Source: Pseudomonadota bacterium
GTDB taxonomy: Bacteria > Pseudomonadota > Alphaproteobacteria > Rhodospirillales > Casp-alpha2
Assembly: GCA_027624235.1 (NCBI GenBank)
Contig: JAQBYB010000007.1
Coordinates: 1 to 64,000, forward strand
Reading direction: 5' to 3'
DNA: 64,000 nt
Shown here: in pieces, positions 1 through 7,806 of the stretch
Layout of the letters: every line of letters starts with the position of its first letter
Position numbering within the stretch: the first letter of the stretch is position 1
Notes under the pieces: generated by a model
What the model saw: the letters and a program-made list of their open reading frames with translations, nothing else
The model's database searches: none
Told to the model about the DNA's origin: nothing
Program-made: the position numbers and the translations under genes

Positions 1-77
1 TAAGACAGTGGGTTAAAGGTAATTTGAACTAGTTATCTGGTACAGCCCCTTATTTTTTAATCTGTCCGCCCTTAATC

Positions 78-83
78 TATAAT
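78..83 (+). promoter_or_regulatory. Possible -10 element upstream of the SocA-domain gene
   Basis: A TATAAT hexamer lies about 70 bases before the first gene. The sequence at the expected -35 distance is only an AT-rich TTTTAA, so this is a weak promoter candidate. Nothing else is recognisable in the first 146 bases. Confidence 0.3.
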
Positions 84-152
84 CGTTTTATGGCGCATGG
101 GGCTTATTGCAAAGGCCCCAAACAGTTTTTTTGACCCAAGCCGAGGATGATG

Positions 153-695
153 ATGCCGGCCGATGTGGACAATGCCTTTGATATTGCGTTTTGGTTTGCC
201 GATACGGCGTTGAACGAAAACGAATACCTGCAGCCGCAAAAGCTCCAACGGCTGATGTTTATCGCTCAAGCGTATTATTCGGTCGCCTTTAACGGCGCCA
301 AGCTGATGCCGGCGACCTTTGTCGCCGACGAGATGGGGCCGATCGAGCCGAATATCTACATTGCCTTCTCAAAAGGACGACCCGAGGTCGACGCCCAGTT
401 GTTTTTGCCGCACGAGGTCGAGGCCTTCCTGGATGGTATCTGGCGTCGCTTCGGTCATCATTCCACCGATCGGTTGAATGCGATGACCAAGGAAACCAGT
501 GCCTACAAACAAGCCCATCAACGGGGCAATCGGGCCGAAATAACTATAGACGCCATGCGGCTTTCCTTTGCCCGGGCCGAGAAAACGCCCGGCGTCGCCC
601 AGGTCATCAAGCCTAAAATCCTCAGGACCCAATCGGGCAAGCCGGTGACGGTCAAGGCCTGGGTGCCCGGCGCCAAATCGGCGGCCAAGAAATAG
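153..695 (+). CDS. SocA/Panacea (DUF4065-like) domain protein
   Basis: A protein of about 180 residues resembling the SocA/GepA antitoxin-type domain (DUF4065, also called Panacea). The stretch with the LQPQKLQRLMFIAQAYY motif and the following DEMGPIEPNIY segment is typical of that family. In Caulobacter, SocA is a proteolytic adaptor that delivers the toxin SocB to ClpXP; other Panacea proteins are antitoxins for varied toxins. No toxin-like gene sits beside this one, so its role here is unknown. Three ATG codons stand in a row at 147, 150 and 153. I chose 153 because GAGG at 143-146 is then at a normal 6-base spacing. The C-terminus is basic and lysine-rich. The family call is moderately sure, the function is not. 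Confidence 0.6.
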   Translation: MPADVDNAFDIAFWFADTALNENEYLQPQKLQRLMFIAQAYYSVAFNGAKLMPATFVADEMGPIEPNIYIAFSKGRPEVDAQLFLPHEVEAFLDGIWRRFGHHSTDRLNAMTKETSAYKQAHQRGNRAEITIDAMRLSFARAEKTPGVAQVIKPKILRTQSGKPVTVKAWVPGAKSAAKK

Positions 696-703
696 GCATC
701 GAT

Positions 704-732
704 CAAGCGGGTAGCGAGCTTGTCGTTTTTTT
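704..732 (+). terminator. Candidate rho-independent terminator
   Basis: A short 5-bp stem (CAAGC at 704-708, GCTTG at 718-722) with a 9-base loop is followed three bases later by seven T residues. It lies 9 bases after the SocA-domain gene stop. The stem is weak, so confidence is modest. Confidence 0.4.
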
Positions 733-849
733 CGGAAATCAATCACATAACCATTGCAATTTTGGCTAAATCCTTTCATGGTTTCGGCTAAGGAAAACAG
801 GGCTACCATCTATAAACAGAATAAAACGAAACTAGGGAGGACAGTTACA

Positions 850-2085
850 ATGACTACGAGCACGAAATTTCTGCGCGCCTTGACGTTCGGTATCGCCGCG
901 GCCGGTTTGCTGGCGGCGGGCCCCGTTCACGCCAAGGTCGAGGGCGATACCATCGTTATCGGTTCGGCGATTTCCTTCACCGGTAAATATTCGACCGAGG
1001 GCATTCACGCCAAGAACGGCTACAACTTGTCCGTCAAGCGCATCAATGAGATGGGCGGCGTCAAGGTCGGCGGCAAAACCTATAGATTAAAAGTCGTCTA
1101 CTACGATGACGAAAGCACCCCGGCGCGTACCGCCCAGCTGCTGGAGCGCCTGATCAAGCAGGACGGCGTTAAGTACTTCCTCGGCCCCTACAGCTCGCCG
1201 ACGACCATCGCCGCGGCGCCGGTGATTGAAAAATACAAAGTGCCGATGATCGAGGCCGAGGGCGCGTCGCGTGCTTTGTTCAACAAGGGCTACAAATACA
1301 CGTTCGCGGTGTTATCGACGTCCGAGCAGTACCTCGCCAGTGCCATCGCCCTCGCCGCCGAGCTGGCTGAAAAGAGCGGCAAAAAGGCGTCCGACGTTAA
1401 AGTCGCCATGGTCTTCGAGAACGACGCTTTCTCCCAAGACGTCCGCGCCGGCGTGGTCGATGACATGAAGAAATACGGCATGAAGGCGATCATCGACGAC
1501 AAGATGCCGACCGACCTCTCCGATATCTCTGCGACGCTGACCAAGGTCAAGGCCCTGAAACCCGATGTGCTGGTTATTTCCGGGCACACCAAGGGTGCGG
1601 CGACGGCGGCCCGGCAGCTCACCGAGTTGAAGATTTCGGTGCCGATGATTGCAATGACCCATTGCGAGGCGGCGAAGGTTACCAAGAATTACGGCAAAGC
1701 GGCGAACGGCTACCTGTGCCCGACCCAGTGGGCCGAAACTCTTAGCTACAGCGACAAATACTTCGGTTCCGCCGCCAATTACAACAAGCTGTATAATGCG
1801 ACCTATAATCAGAAAGGCAGTGTGCCGTATCAGGCGGCCCAGGCCTCGGCCGCGGTGCTGGTCTGGAAGGATGCCTTCGAGCGGGCAAACACTTTTGATA
1901 TCGAGAAGGTTCGCGACGCCATTTCGGCGACGGACATGAAGACATTCTATGGTGACATCAAGTTCGCCCCGGCCGGCAACAATATCGCCAAGCCGATGGT
2001 TCTTCGCCAGATCCAGGACGGAGTATACAATGTCGTCGCGCCGCTCAAGTGGGCGTCCAGCAAGATCGACTGGCCCCGCAAATAA
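850..2085 (+). CDS. Branched-chain amino acid-type ABC transporter, substrate-binding protein (LivK-like)
   Basis: A periplasmic binding protein of 411 residues that would capture the substrate for the downstream permease and ATPases. It begins with a clear signal peptide (charged start, hydrophobic core, cleavage near the VHA-K site at about residue 29). The mature part has the Leu/Ile/Val-binding (periplasmic binding fold I) layout, opening with VIGSAISFTGKYS. An in-frame ATG exists at 754, but the start at 850 is preferred because AGGGAGG at 834-840 is correctly spaced and the signal peptide begins there. The actual ligand cannot be read from sequence: the family also includes urea, amide and aromatic-acid binders. 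Confidence 0.88.
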   Translation: MTTSTKFLRALTFGIAAAGLLAAGPVHAKVEGDTIVIGSAISFTGKYSTEGIHAKNGYNLSVKRINEMGGVKVGGKTYRLKVVYYDDESTPARTAQLLERLIKQDGVKYFLGPYSSPTTIAAAPVIEKYKVPMIEAEGASRALFNKGYKYTFAVLSTSEQYLASAIALAAELAEKSGKKASDVKVAMVFENDAFSQDVRAGVVDDMKKYGMKAIIDDKMPTDLSDISATLTKVKALKPDVLVISGHTKGAATAARQLTELKISVPMIAMTHCEAAKVTKNYGKAANGYLCPTQWAETLSYSDKYFGSAANYNKLYNATYNQKGSVPYQAAQASAAVLVWKDAFERANTFDIEKVRDAISATDMKTFYGDIKFAPAGNNIAKPMVLRQIQDGVYNVVAPLKWASSKIDWPRK

Positions 2086-2131
2086 TCACGGGTGTCCAGA
2101 GCATAGAAACAATGCTCCCAATCTGAGACTT

Positions 2132-2158
2132 GCCGCTTCTGCCATTGGCAGGAGCGGC
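2132..2158 (+). terminator. Intra-operon hairpin between livK-like and livH-like genes
   Basis: A 12-bp stem (GCCGCTTCTGCC with GGCAGGAGCGGC, one T-G wobble) closes a 3-base ATT loop and is followed by a loose T-rich stretch. It sits between the binding-protein gene and the permease gene. Such hairpins usually protect the upstream mRNA from 3' decay or partly terminate transcription, so that binding protein outnumbers membrane subunits. Confidence 0.65.
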
Positions 2159-2201
2159 GGTTTCTTTGGGATTTTAAGTCAATACCGGAGATACCCTCTC
2201 G

Positions 2202-3104
2202 ATGCTGGTTAATTTTTCCCTTCTCATCCAGGCGCCGTTACTGAATGTCCAGCTTATGCTTGATGGGCTTTTTATCGGCGCCATTTTCGCGCTGGCGGCC
2301 TACGGCTTGGCCCTGGTTTGGGGGGTGATGAACGTCAAAAATCTGGCCCAGGGGGAATTCGTCATCATGGGCGGCTACATCGCGTGGTACATGGGGACCT
2401 TGGGTATCCATCCAATTCTGGCGTTGCCGGTGGCCGCCGTCCTGATGTTCGGCTTCGGCTGGGTGTTGTATGTGACGATCATCAGGCGCGTCATCGCGCG
2501 CGATCTGTTCACGTCGCTGCTGGCCACCTTCGGCATCGCCCTGGTGATCCAGCAGGCCCTCAATCTGGCCTTCGGGCCGGCGGTGCAATCGGCACATTCG
2601 GGATTTGAAATCCGTTCCTTTTTTGACGGGATGGTCACCGTCGCCGACATCAAGTTTGTTTCCTTCGGGCTCTGCGTCCTGCTGGCCGGCGCGGTCGTCC
2701 TGTTCATGAAGCGCAGCCGCATGGGCCAGGCGATCCGGGCGACGGCCCAGGACGCCCGGGCGGCCAAGGTCATGGGCATCGACACGGAGAGAGTCTACGC
2801 CTTCACCTACTCCTTGAATTGCGCCATCTGCGGCGCCGCCGGCGTATTGGTCTCGATGATTTGGGTGATTCAGCCGTTCTACGGCGTCCCGCATTCGATC
2901 CGCGCCTTCGTCATCGTCACGGCGGCCGGCCTCGGCAACCTGCCCGGGGTCATCCTTGCGGGCCTCGGGCTCGGTCTTGCCGAGCAGTATTCGGGGTTTG
3001 TCCTGGGCGCCCAATTTCAGCAGGCGACAGTCGTCGGCCTGCTGGTCATCGTCCTGATATGGCGTCAATATCTGTTGATTAAGCATCGCCAGGTGGTGCG
3101 ATGA
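2202..3104 (+). CDS. livH: Branched-chain amino acid ABC transporter permease (LivH-like)
   Basis: A 300-residue inner-membrane permease of the LivH type with about eight hydrophobic segments. The N-terminal stretch containing GLFIGAIFALAAYGLALVWG and the NLAQGEFVIMGGY motif is characteristic of the family. It pairs with the LivM-type permease, whose start codon overlaps the end of this gene by 4 bases, so the two are translationally coupled. A GGAG motif at about 2187 supports the start. Confidence 0.9.
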   Translation: MLVNFSLLIQAPLLNVQLMLDGLFIGAIFALAAYGLALVWGVMNVKNLAQGEFVIMGGYIAWYMGTLGIHPILALPVAAVLMFGFGWVLYVTIIRRVIARDLFTSLLATFGIALVIQQALNLAFGPAVQSAHSGFEIRSFFDGMVTVADIKFVSFGLCVLLAGAVVLFMKRSRMGQAIRATAQDARAAKVMGIDTERVYAFTYSLNCAICGAAGVLVSMIWVIQPFYGVPHSIRAFVIVTAAGLGNLPGVILAGLGLGLAEQYSGFVLGAQFQQATVVGLLVIVLIWRQYLLIKHRQVVR

Positions 3105-4150
3105 GGCGCGACAAGACGCCGCCTTGGGTTCTCGTCGCCCTCCTGCTAGCCGGAATTGCCGCCCCCTTCCTGTTCCCCGCGTACATCCTGCAAATCGCGA
3201 TCCTTTGGATCATGGTGATGTTCGCCGTGACCTGGGATATCATGGGCGGACAGATGGGCTACAACTCGCTCGGCAACATCACCTTTTTCGGTGTGGGAAT
3301 GTACATCACCGGCCTCGTCCAGGTCGGCCTGTTCACCGATATCGGCCCCTACACGTCGGCGCGAGGCGGCGAACAACTGGTGCTCAATCATGCCGATTAT
3401 TTTTACGGCCTGCTGCTTGGCCTCGCCGCCGCGTCCGTCGGCTGCGCCATCTTGGCCGTGCTGATTGGCCAAACGATGTTTGGCCTGCGCGGCGCCTATT
3501 TTGCGATCGGCACGTTGGGCATCGCGCTGTCGGCCCGTGAACTGTTCGGCACCTGGGAATGGGTCGGCGGCGGCAGCGGCATTGCGCTGCCGGTCTATCC
3601 GGGCTACCCGGACGAAAAGTCACAGATTTTTTATTGGTTATGCTTTGTCCTGGCGATCCTCGCTTTCATGTTCGTCCGCTGGCTTTACTCGACCCGTTTC
3701 GGCTTGGCCATCAACGCCATCCGCGACGATGAGGACAAGGCCGAAGCCATGGGCATTCATACCAACCGGCACAAGTCTTTCGCCTGGTCGGTATCGGCCT
3801 TTTTCCTTGGCATTTCCGGCGGCCTGTTCGGAAACATGACCGGCTTCGTCGAACCGGCCGAAGTCGCCTTTCCGGTTGTCACCTTCGGCATCTTCATGGT
3901 CGCCATGTCGCTGCTGGGCGGCAAGGGAACGCTGTGGGGGCCTGTCATCGGCGCGGTGCTGTTCCACGTCGTCAAGGAAACGACCTGGACCTACTTCCTC
4001 GGCTGGCAGTGGATCGCGCTCGGCGTCATCATCATCGTCAATGTGGTGTTCTTTCAACAAGGCATTATGGGTTGGCTGATCATGAAATTCCCGGAACGCT
4101 TCGGCATTGCCGTTGATCGCTCGGGTTCACGCGATGGAGGCGCTCAATGA
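3101..4150 (+). CDS. livM: Branched-chain amino acid ABC transporter permease (LivM-like)
   Basis: A 349-residue second permease subunit with about ten membrane segments. The family block TWDIMGGQMGYNSLGNITFFG near residue 45 and the cytoplasmic coupling segment containing AINAIRDDEDKAEAMGI are both present. The gene overlaps livH by 4 bases (ATGA type) and the following ATPase gene by 4 bases, showing a tight operon. Confidence 0.9.
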   Translation: MRRDKTPPWVLVALLLAGIAAPFLFPAYILQIAILWIMVMFAVTWDIMGGQMGYNSLGNITFFGVGMYITGLVQVGLFTDIGPYTSARGGEQLVLNHADYFYGLLLGLAAASVGCAILAVLIGQTMFGLRGAYFAIGTLGIALSARELFGTWEWVGGGSGIALPVYPGYPDEKSQIFYWLCFVLAILAFMFVRWLYSTRFGLAINAIRDDEDKAEAMGIHTNRHKSFAWSVSAFFLGISGGLFGNMTGFVEPAEVAFPVVTFGIFMVAMSLLGGKGTLWGPVIGAVLFHVVKETTWTYFLGWQWIALGVIIIVNVVFFQQGIMGWLIMKFPERFGIAVDRSGSRDGGAQ

Positions 4151-4893
4151 CCGTTAAATCCATTGAGGTCCGCGGCGTCTCCAAGGCCTACGGCGGCGTC
4201 ATCGCCAACCGCGAGATCTCTCTTGAGGTCGAAGAGGGGTCGATCACCGGCCTGATCGGGCCCAATGGATCGGGCAAGACGACGTTGTTTAATTCCATCG
4301 TCGGCTACCATCCCATTGACGAGGGGGAAATCCTCTTCGAAGGGCAGCCGATCCAGAAACTGAAAGTCCAGAAAATCGCCCGCCTGGGGCTGCTCCGGAC
4401 CTTCCAGCAGACCCGCATCTATTCGAAAATGAATTGCGTCGACAACATGCTGATTTCGATACCGCACCGCACCGCCGGATGGCGGGACATGCTGACGCCG
4501 TATTCGGCGGATGATCTCGATCGCGCCAAAAACCTTCTCGAATTCGTCGGTCTGTACGAGAAACGAAATCTGATCTCCGGCGAGTTGTCGTTCGGCCAGC
4601 AGAAGCTGCTGGAATTCGCCATGGCGCTGATGAACCGGCCGAAGGTTCTGTTGCTTGACGAGCCGACGGCGGGCATCAACCCGACCCTGATCAACGGCCT
4701 GATCGACCGTTTGCTGCTGGCCAATTCGGAATTCGGCATCACGCTGTTCGTCATTGAGCACAACATGCGGGTCATCATGAACTTGGCCGAGAAAGTCTAC
4801 TGTCTGGCCCATGGTGAATTGTTGGCGGCCGGTCCGCCGAATGAGATTCAGAACGACCAACGCGTCATTGACGCCTATCTGGGAGCGCACTGA
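4147..4893 (+). CDS. livG: ABC transporter ATP-binding protein (LivG-like)
   Basis: A 248-residue ATPase that powers the Liv transporter from the cytoplasmic face. It has Walker A GPNGSGKT at residues 38-45, the signature LSFGQQ, Walker B VLLLDEPTAG and the switch histidine in the VIEHNM motif. The C-terminal segment GELLAAGPPNEIQNDQRVIDAYLG is the usual LivG ending. It overlaps the permease gene before it by 4 bases. Confidence 0.9.
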   Translation: MTVKSIEVRGVSKAYGGVIANREISLEVEEGSITGLIGPNGSGKTTLFNSIVGYHPIDEGEILFEGQPIQKLKVQKIARLGLLRTFQQTRIYSKMNCVDNMLISIPHRTAGWRDMLTPYSADDLDRAKNLLEFVGLYEKRNLISGELSFGQQKLLEFAMALMNRPKVLLLDEPTAGINPTLINGLIDRLLLANSEFGITLFVIEHNMRVIMNLAEKVYCLAHGELLAAGPPNEIQNDQRVIDAYLGAH

Positions 4894-4894
4894 C

Positions 4895-5800
4895 ATGGCG
4901 GTAAAGAAGCAGCCGCCGGAAGACGAAAGCGCCGAGGCCAAGCGGCGGCGCTCCGGCGGCTATCACGTCGGCACCGTCGATACGGTTATCTCGGTCGAGG
5001 ACGTCAACCGCCAGGCCCGGGAAATGGCCGAGCCCGTGCCGATCGAAAAGATCGCCGCCCTGGCCGGCGGCAACCCCCACGTCACCATATCCAACCTGCG
5101 CGCCGGCTACGGCCAGATGGAGATTCTGCACGACTTCAACCTGCAAGTCGGCAAGGGCCAATCGCTCTGCCTGATCGGCCCCAATGGCGCCGGTAAGTCG
5201 ACGGTTCTGCACACCATCTTCGGCTTCACCAACATCTTCCATGGCGGCGTCACCGTTGGCGTCGGCGCGGACGTGCGCGACGTCACGGCGCTGACGCCGA
5301 ACCAGAAACTGAAGGAAGCCGGCATCGCCTATATTCTCCAGGACAAGTCGGTGTTTCCGGAGATGACGGTCGAGGAAAACCTGTGGATGGGGGGGTATTT
5401 GATGGAGAAGACTTCCCAGGCCAGGGAGCAGGCGGAAAAGATTTTCTCCAAGTATTCCAGGCTCGCGGCGCGCCGCACCCATCAGGCCAAGGTGTTGTCG
5501 GGCGGCGAACGGCGGCTTTTGGAAATCTCCCGCGCCCTGGTCATGGAACCGGAGATTCTTTTGGTTGATGAGCCGTCCATCGGCTTGGAGCCGCGCTTCA
5601 TCGACATGGTCTTTGAAATCCTCGACGACCTTCAAAACAACGAAGGCAAGACCATCATCATGGTCGAACAAAACGCCAAGAAGGGGCTTGAGTTCGCCGA
5701 TATCGGCTATGTCCTGGTCGCCGGCGAAACGGCGATCGCCGGGCCGGGTGACGAACTGCTGGAAAACCCCGAGGTCGGGCGTCTTTTCCTCGGCGGTTAG
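4895..5800 (+). CDS. livF: ABC transporter ATP-binding protein (LivF-like) with N-terminal extension
   Basis: The second ATPase of the liv operon, 301 residues. Walker A (GPNGAGKS) falls at residues 95-102, about 60 residues later than in ordinary LivF proteins of roughly 235 residues. The extra N-terminal segment is charged (KRRRS around 16-20), has no membrane span, and ends near VTISNLRAGYGQM, where the ordinary family begins. The signature LSGGERR and Walker B ILLVDEPSIG follow. The start at 4895 is supported by GGGAG at 4881-4885 and lies one base after the livG stop. An internal ATG at 5024 would give a shorter protein but lacks an obvious ribosome site. The gene end overlaps the convergent antiporter gene by 4 bases. 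Confidence 0.87.
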   Translation: MAVKKQPPEDESAEAKRRRSGGYHVGTVDTVISVEDVNRQAREMAEPVPIEKIAALAGGNPHVTISNLRAGYGQMEILHDFNLQVGKGQSLCLIGPNGAGKSTVLHTIFGFTNIFHGGVTVGVGADVRDVTALTPNQKLKEAGIAYILQDKSVFPEMTVEENLWMGGYLMEKTSQAREQAEKIFSKYSRLAARRTHQAKVLSGGERRLLEISRALVMEPEILLVDEPSIGLEPRFIDMVFEILDDLQNNEGKTIIMVEQNAKKGLEFADIGYVLVAGETAIAGPGDELLENPEVGRLFLGG

Positions 5801-7485
5801 GTCAGATACAACACCAGATAGATCGCCAGCGCCGCCACCGCCCAGAACACCATACCGCCGGCGGTCGTCGTGCGCGCCAGGACGCCCCGGGGGCCAGTGT
5901 ACTGAAAAGCCACTCTAACACATTTTTCCAACCACCCCACAAACCCGACCCGGATGGCCCTGTCGACTGGACCGAAAACCCGGACCAGAGCCTCGACCGC
6001 CCATGGCAGCGCGCGGCGATAGAACCAGTCCAAATCCAGGCTGATGGTCTGCGTCCGCTTCATCAGGGGCAGGCAAAGGAAGAAGGCAAGACCCGAGAAC
6101 AACAGAAGCTGCAACGTGGTCAGCACTTTCGCGGCCTTATAGGGCACAAAATCCACGGGAAAGGGCAAAAGCGCATACAACGGCCCCGGAAAGACGCCGA
6201 TCCCGATACACAGCGCGGCAAACAGCACCATCGCCAGGCGCATATTCAGTGGCGGATCCGGCGGCCTGAGTCCTGAATCCTTCTGAAAGAAAACAAACCA
6301 GGGAAACTTGATGCCGGCATGGAGGAACACGCCCGCCGACGCGGCCGCCAGTAGGAACCAGATCGTCGTCAGAGTTTCATCGGCCGCCGCCTGGGAAATC
6401 ATCGATTTGGAGATAAACCCGGACGTCAGAGGAAACGAAGAAATGGAAAGCGCGCCGATAATACCACACACCGTGGTCAGGGGCATGGACCGAAACAACC
6501 CGCCCAAGTCGCTGCACTTGCGTTTTCCCGTCATCAACAGGACGGATCCCGCCGACATCAGCAACAACGCCTTGTAGATGATATGGGTGAAGGCATGGGC
6601 CGCCGCTCCATTAATCGCCAACTCGGTGCCGATGCCGATGCCGGTGATCATGAAGCCCACCTGGTTGACGATGGAATAGGCCAAAATACGCCGCATGTCG
6701 TTTTCCAACAGCGCATAGATGATCCCGTAAAATACCATGCCAAGGCCGATGAAGACCAAAAACTCGGTCCCCGGAAAGCCCCGGATCAGGACATAGACCG
6801 CGGTCTTGGTGGTAAAGGCGCTGAGAAATACCATGCCGCCCGGCGAGGCTTCCGGATAGGCATCGGGTAACCACGCCGAGAACGGCACCGCGGCGGCATT
6901 GATCAGGAAACCGAGCAGGATCATCCAGGTGGCGAAAGAGTCCGCCTTCATGGCGGCAAACGTCATGTCTCCGGTGGAATTGAAGTGGGCGATAATGCCG
7001 ACCAGCAACAGCGAACCGCCGAGAACATGCACGCTCAGGTAACGCATGGCGGCCTTTAATGCCTGTGGGGTGCTGGCGATCAGCAGAACTGTCGTGGAGC
7101 CCAGCGCCATTGCTTCCCAGAAAAGGAACAGCGTTAGCATGTCACCGGCAAAGGCGACGCCGATGGCGCTTCCGGCATAGATAAAGGCGGCGGTGATTTC
7201 GATGGTCCCGCAGTGATTCAGGGCATACAGGCCGCCGGCAAACGCCATGATGGAAAAAATTATGGCGAACAGCCGGCTCAAGGCATCGCCGTTTACAGGT
7301 ATCAGTGTGTAGTCGAGAAACGAAACGTGTGCCGGTGCCCCGTCCGGAACACCCCACACCAGCCCCAGCACCAACAGGGGCAGCACGAGAATCCAGACTT
7401 TTTGCACCACCCCCCGCAGGAGGGGTATGGCCAAGGCCCCGGCAATGAAGGTCACGCCCGGGGGTAGGGCCTCAATCGCGATCAT
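5797..7485 (-). CDS. Third MrpD-like antiporter subunit (proton-translocating type)
   Basis: A 562-residue polytopic protein of the NuoL/M/N-MrpA/D family with about 14 membrane segments. The TM5 glutamate is present (LFLFWEAMALGS) and so is the lysine equivalent to TM8 (TTKTAVY). However, the lysine that normally precedes the PxHxWLPDA block in TM7 is asparagine (GFLINAAAVPFSAWLPDAYP). It is the last gene of the Mrp-type operon; its start overlaps the end of the small membrane-protein gene by 14 bases. It may be a structural or altered-mechanism channel unit. The family is sure, the exact role is not. Confidence 0.82.
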   Translation of the reverse strand: MIAIEALPPGVTFIAGALAIPLLRGVVQKVWILVLPLLVLGLVWGVPDGAPAHVSFLDYTLIPVNGDALSRLFAIIFSIMAFAGGLYALNHCGTIEITAAFIYAGSAIGVAFAGDMLTLFLFWEAMALGSTTVLLIASTPQALKAAMRYLSVHVLGGSLLLVGIIAHFNSTGDMTFAAMKADSFATWMILLGFLINAAAVPFSAWLPDAYPEASPGGMVFLSAFTTKTAVYVLIRGFPGTEFLVFIGLGMVFYGIIYALLENDMRRILAYSIVNQVGFMITGIGIGTELAINGAAAHAFTHIIYKALLLMSAGSVLLMTGKRKCSDLGGLFRSMPLTTVCGIIGALSISSFPLTSGFISKSMISQAAADETLTTIWFLLAAASAGVFLHAGIKFPWFVFFQKDSGLRPPDPPLNMRLAMVLFAALCIGIGVFPGPLYALLPFPVDFVPYKAAKVLTTLQLLLFSGLAFFLCLPLMKRTQTISLDLDWFYRRALPWAVEALVRVFGPVDRAIRVGFVGWLEKCVRVAFQYTGPRGVLARTTTAGGMVFWAVAALAIYLVLYLT

Positions 7486-7789
7486 AATACGTATCCTCGC
7501 GTTTCAGGAAAATCCCAAGGCCTTTTGCGCCGACGACCATCGCCACACAAACAATGAACCCGTACCAGGCATTGAAGGCGAAGGTGCCATCGAGGCCGAA
7601 ATAGCCTTGCGGCTGAACCCACAGCTCGATGGCAACCAAAAATGCCAGCAGAACACCGCCCCCGATCCAGAGCTTGCGAATTGTCTCAGGCCGGATGAGC
7701 CAGTGCACAGGCGCCTCCTTATTTTTGGCGGTCCGGGACGGTTTGGTGTTTTTTCGGACCTTATCCGTTTTTTCCGGTTTTTTAGTCAA
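7472..7789 (-). CDS. Small two-helix membrane protein in the Mrp operon, unknown function
   Basis: A 105-residue protein I do not recognise as any standard Mrp subunit. The first 25 residues are strongly basic (repeated Lys/Arg), followed by two hydrophobic segments at about 38-56 and 73-92 joined by a loop with WVQPQGYFGLDGTFAFNAWYG. It starts with TTG at 7789; GGAGG lies 7 bases upstream, which makes the start convincing. Its position between two MrpD-like genes, overlapping the downstream one, suggests an accessory subunit of the antiporter complex. Its topology and size resemble the small helper subunits seen in complex-I-related assemblies, but that is inference. Confidence 0.65.
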   Translation of the reverse strand: MTKKPEKTDKVRKNTKPSRTAKNKEAPVHWLIRPETIRKLWIGGGVLLAFLVAIELWVQPQGYFGLDGTFAFNAWYGFIVCVAMVVGAKGLGIFLKREDTYYDRD

Positions 7790-7806
7790 CCCTCGTCCTC
7801 CAATCC

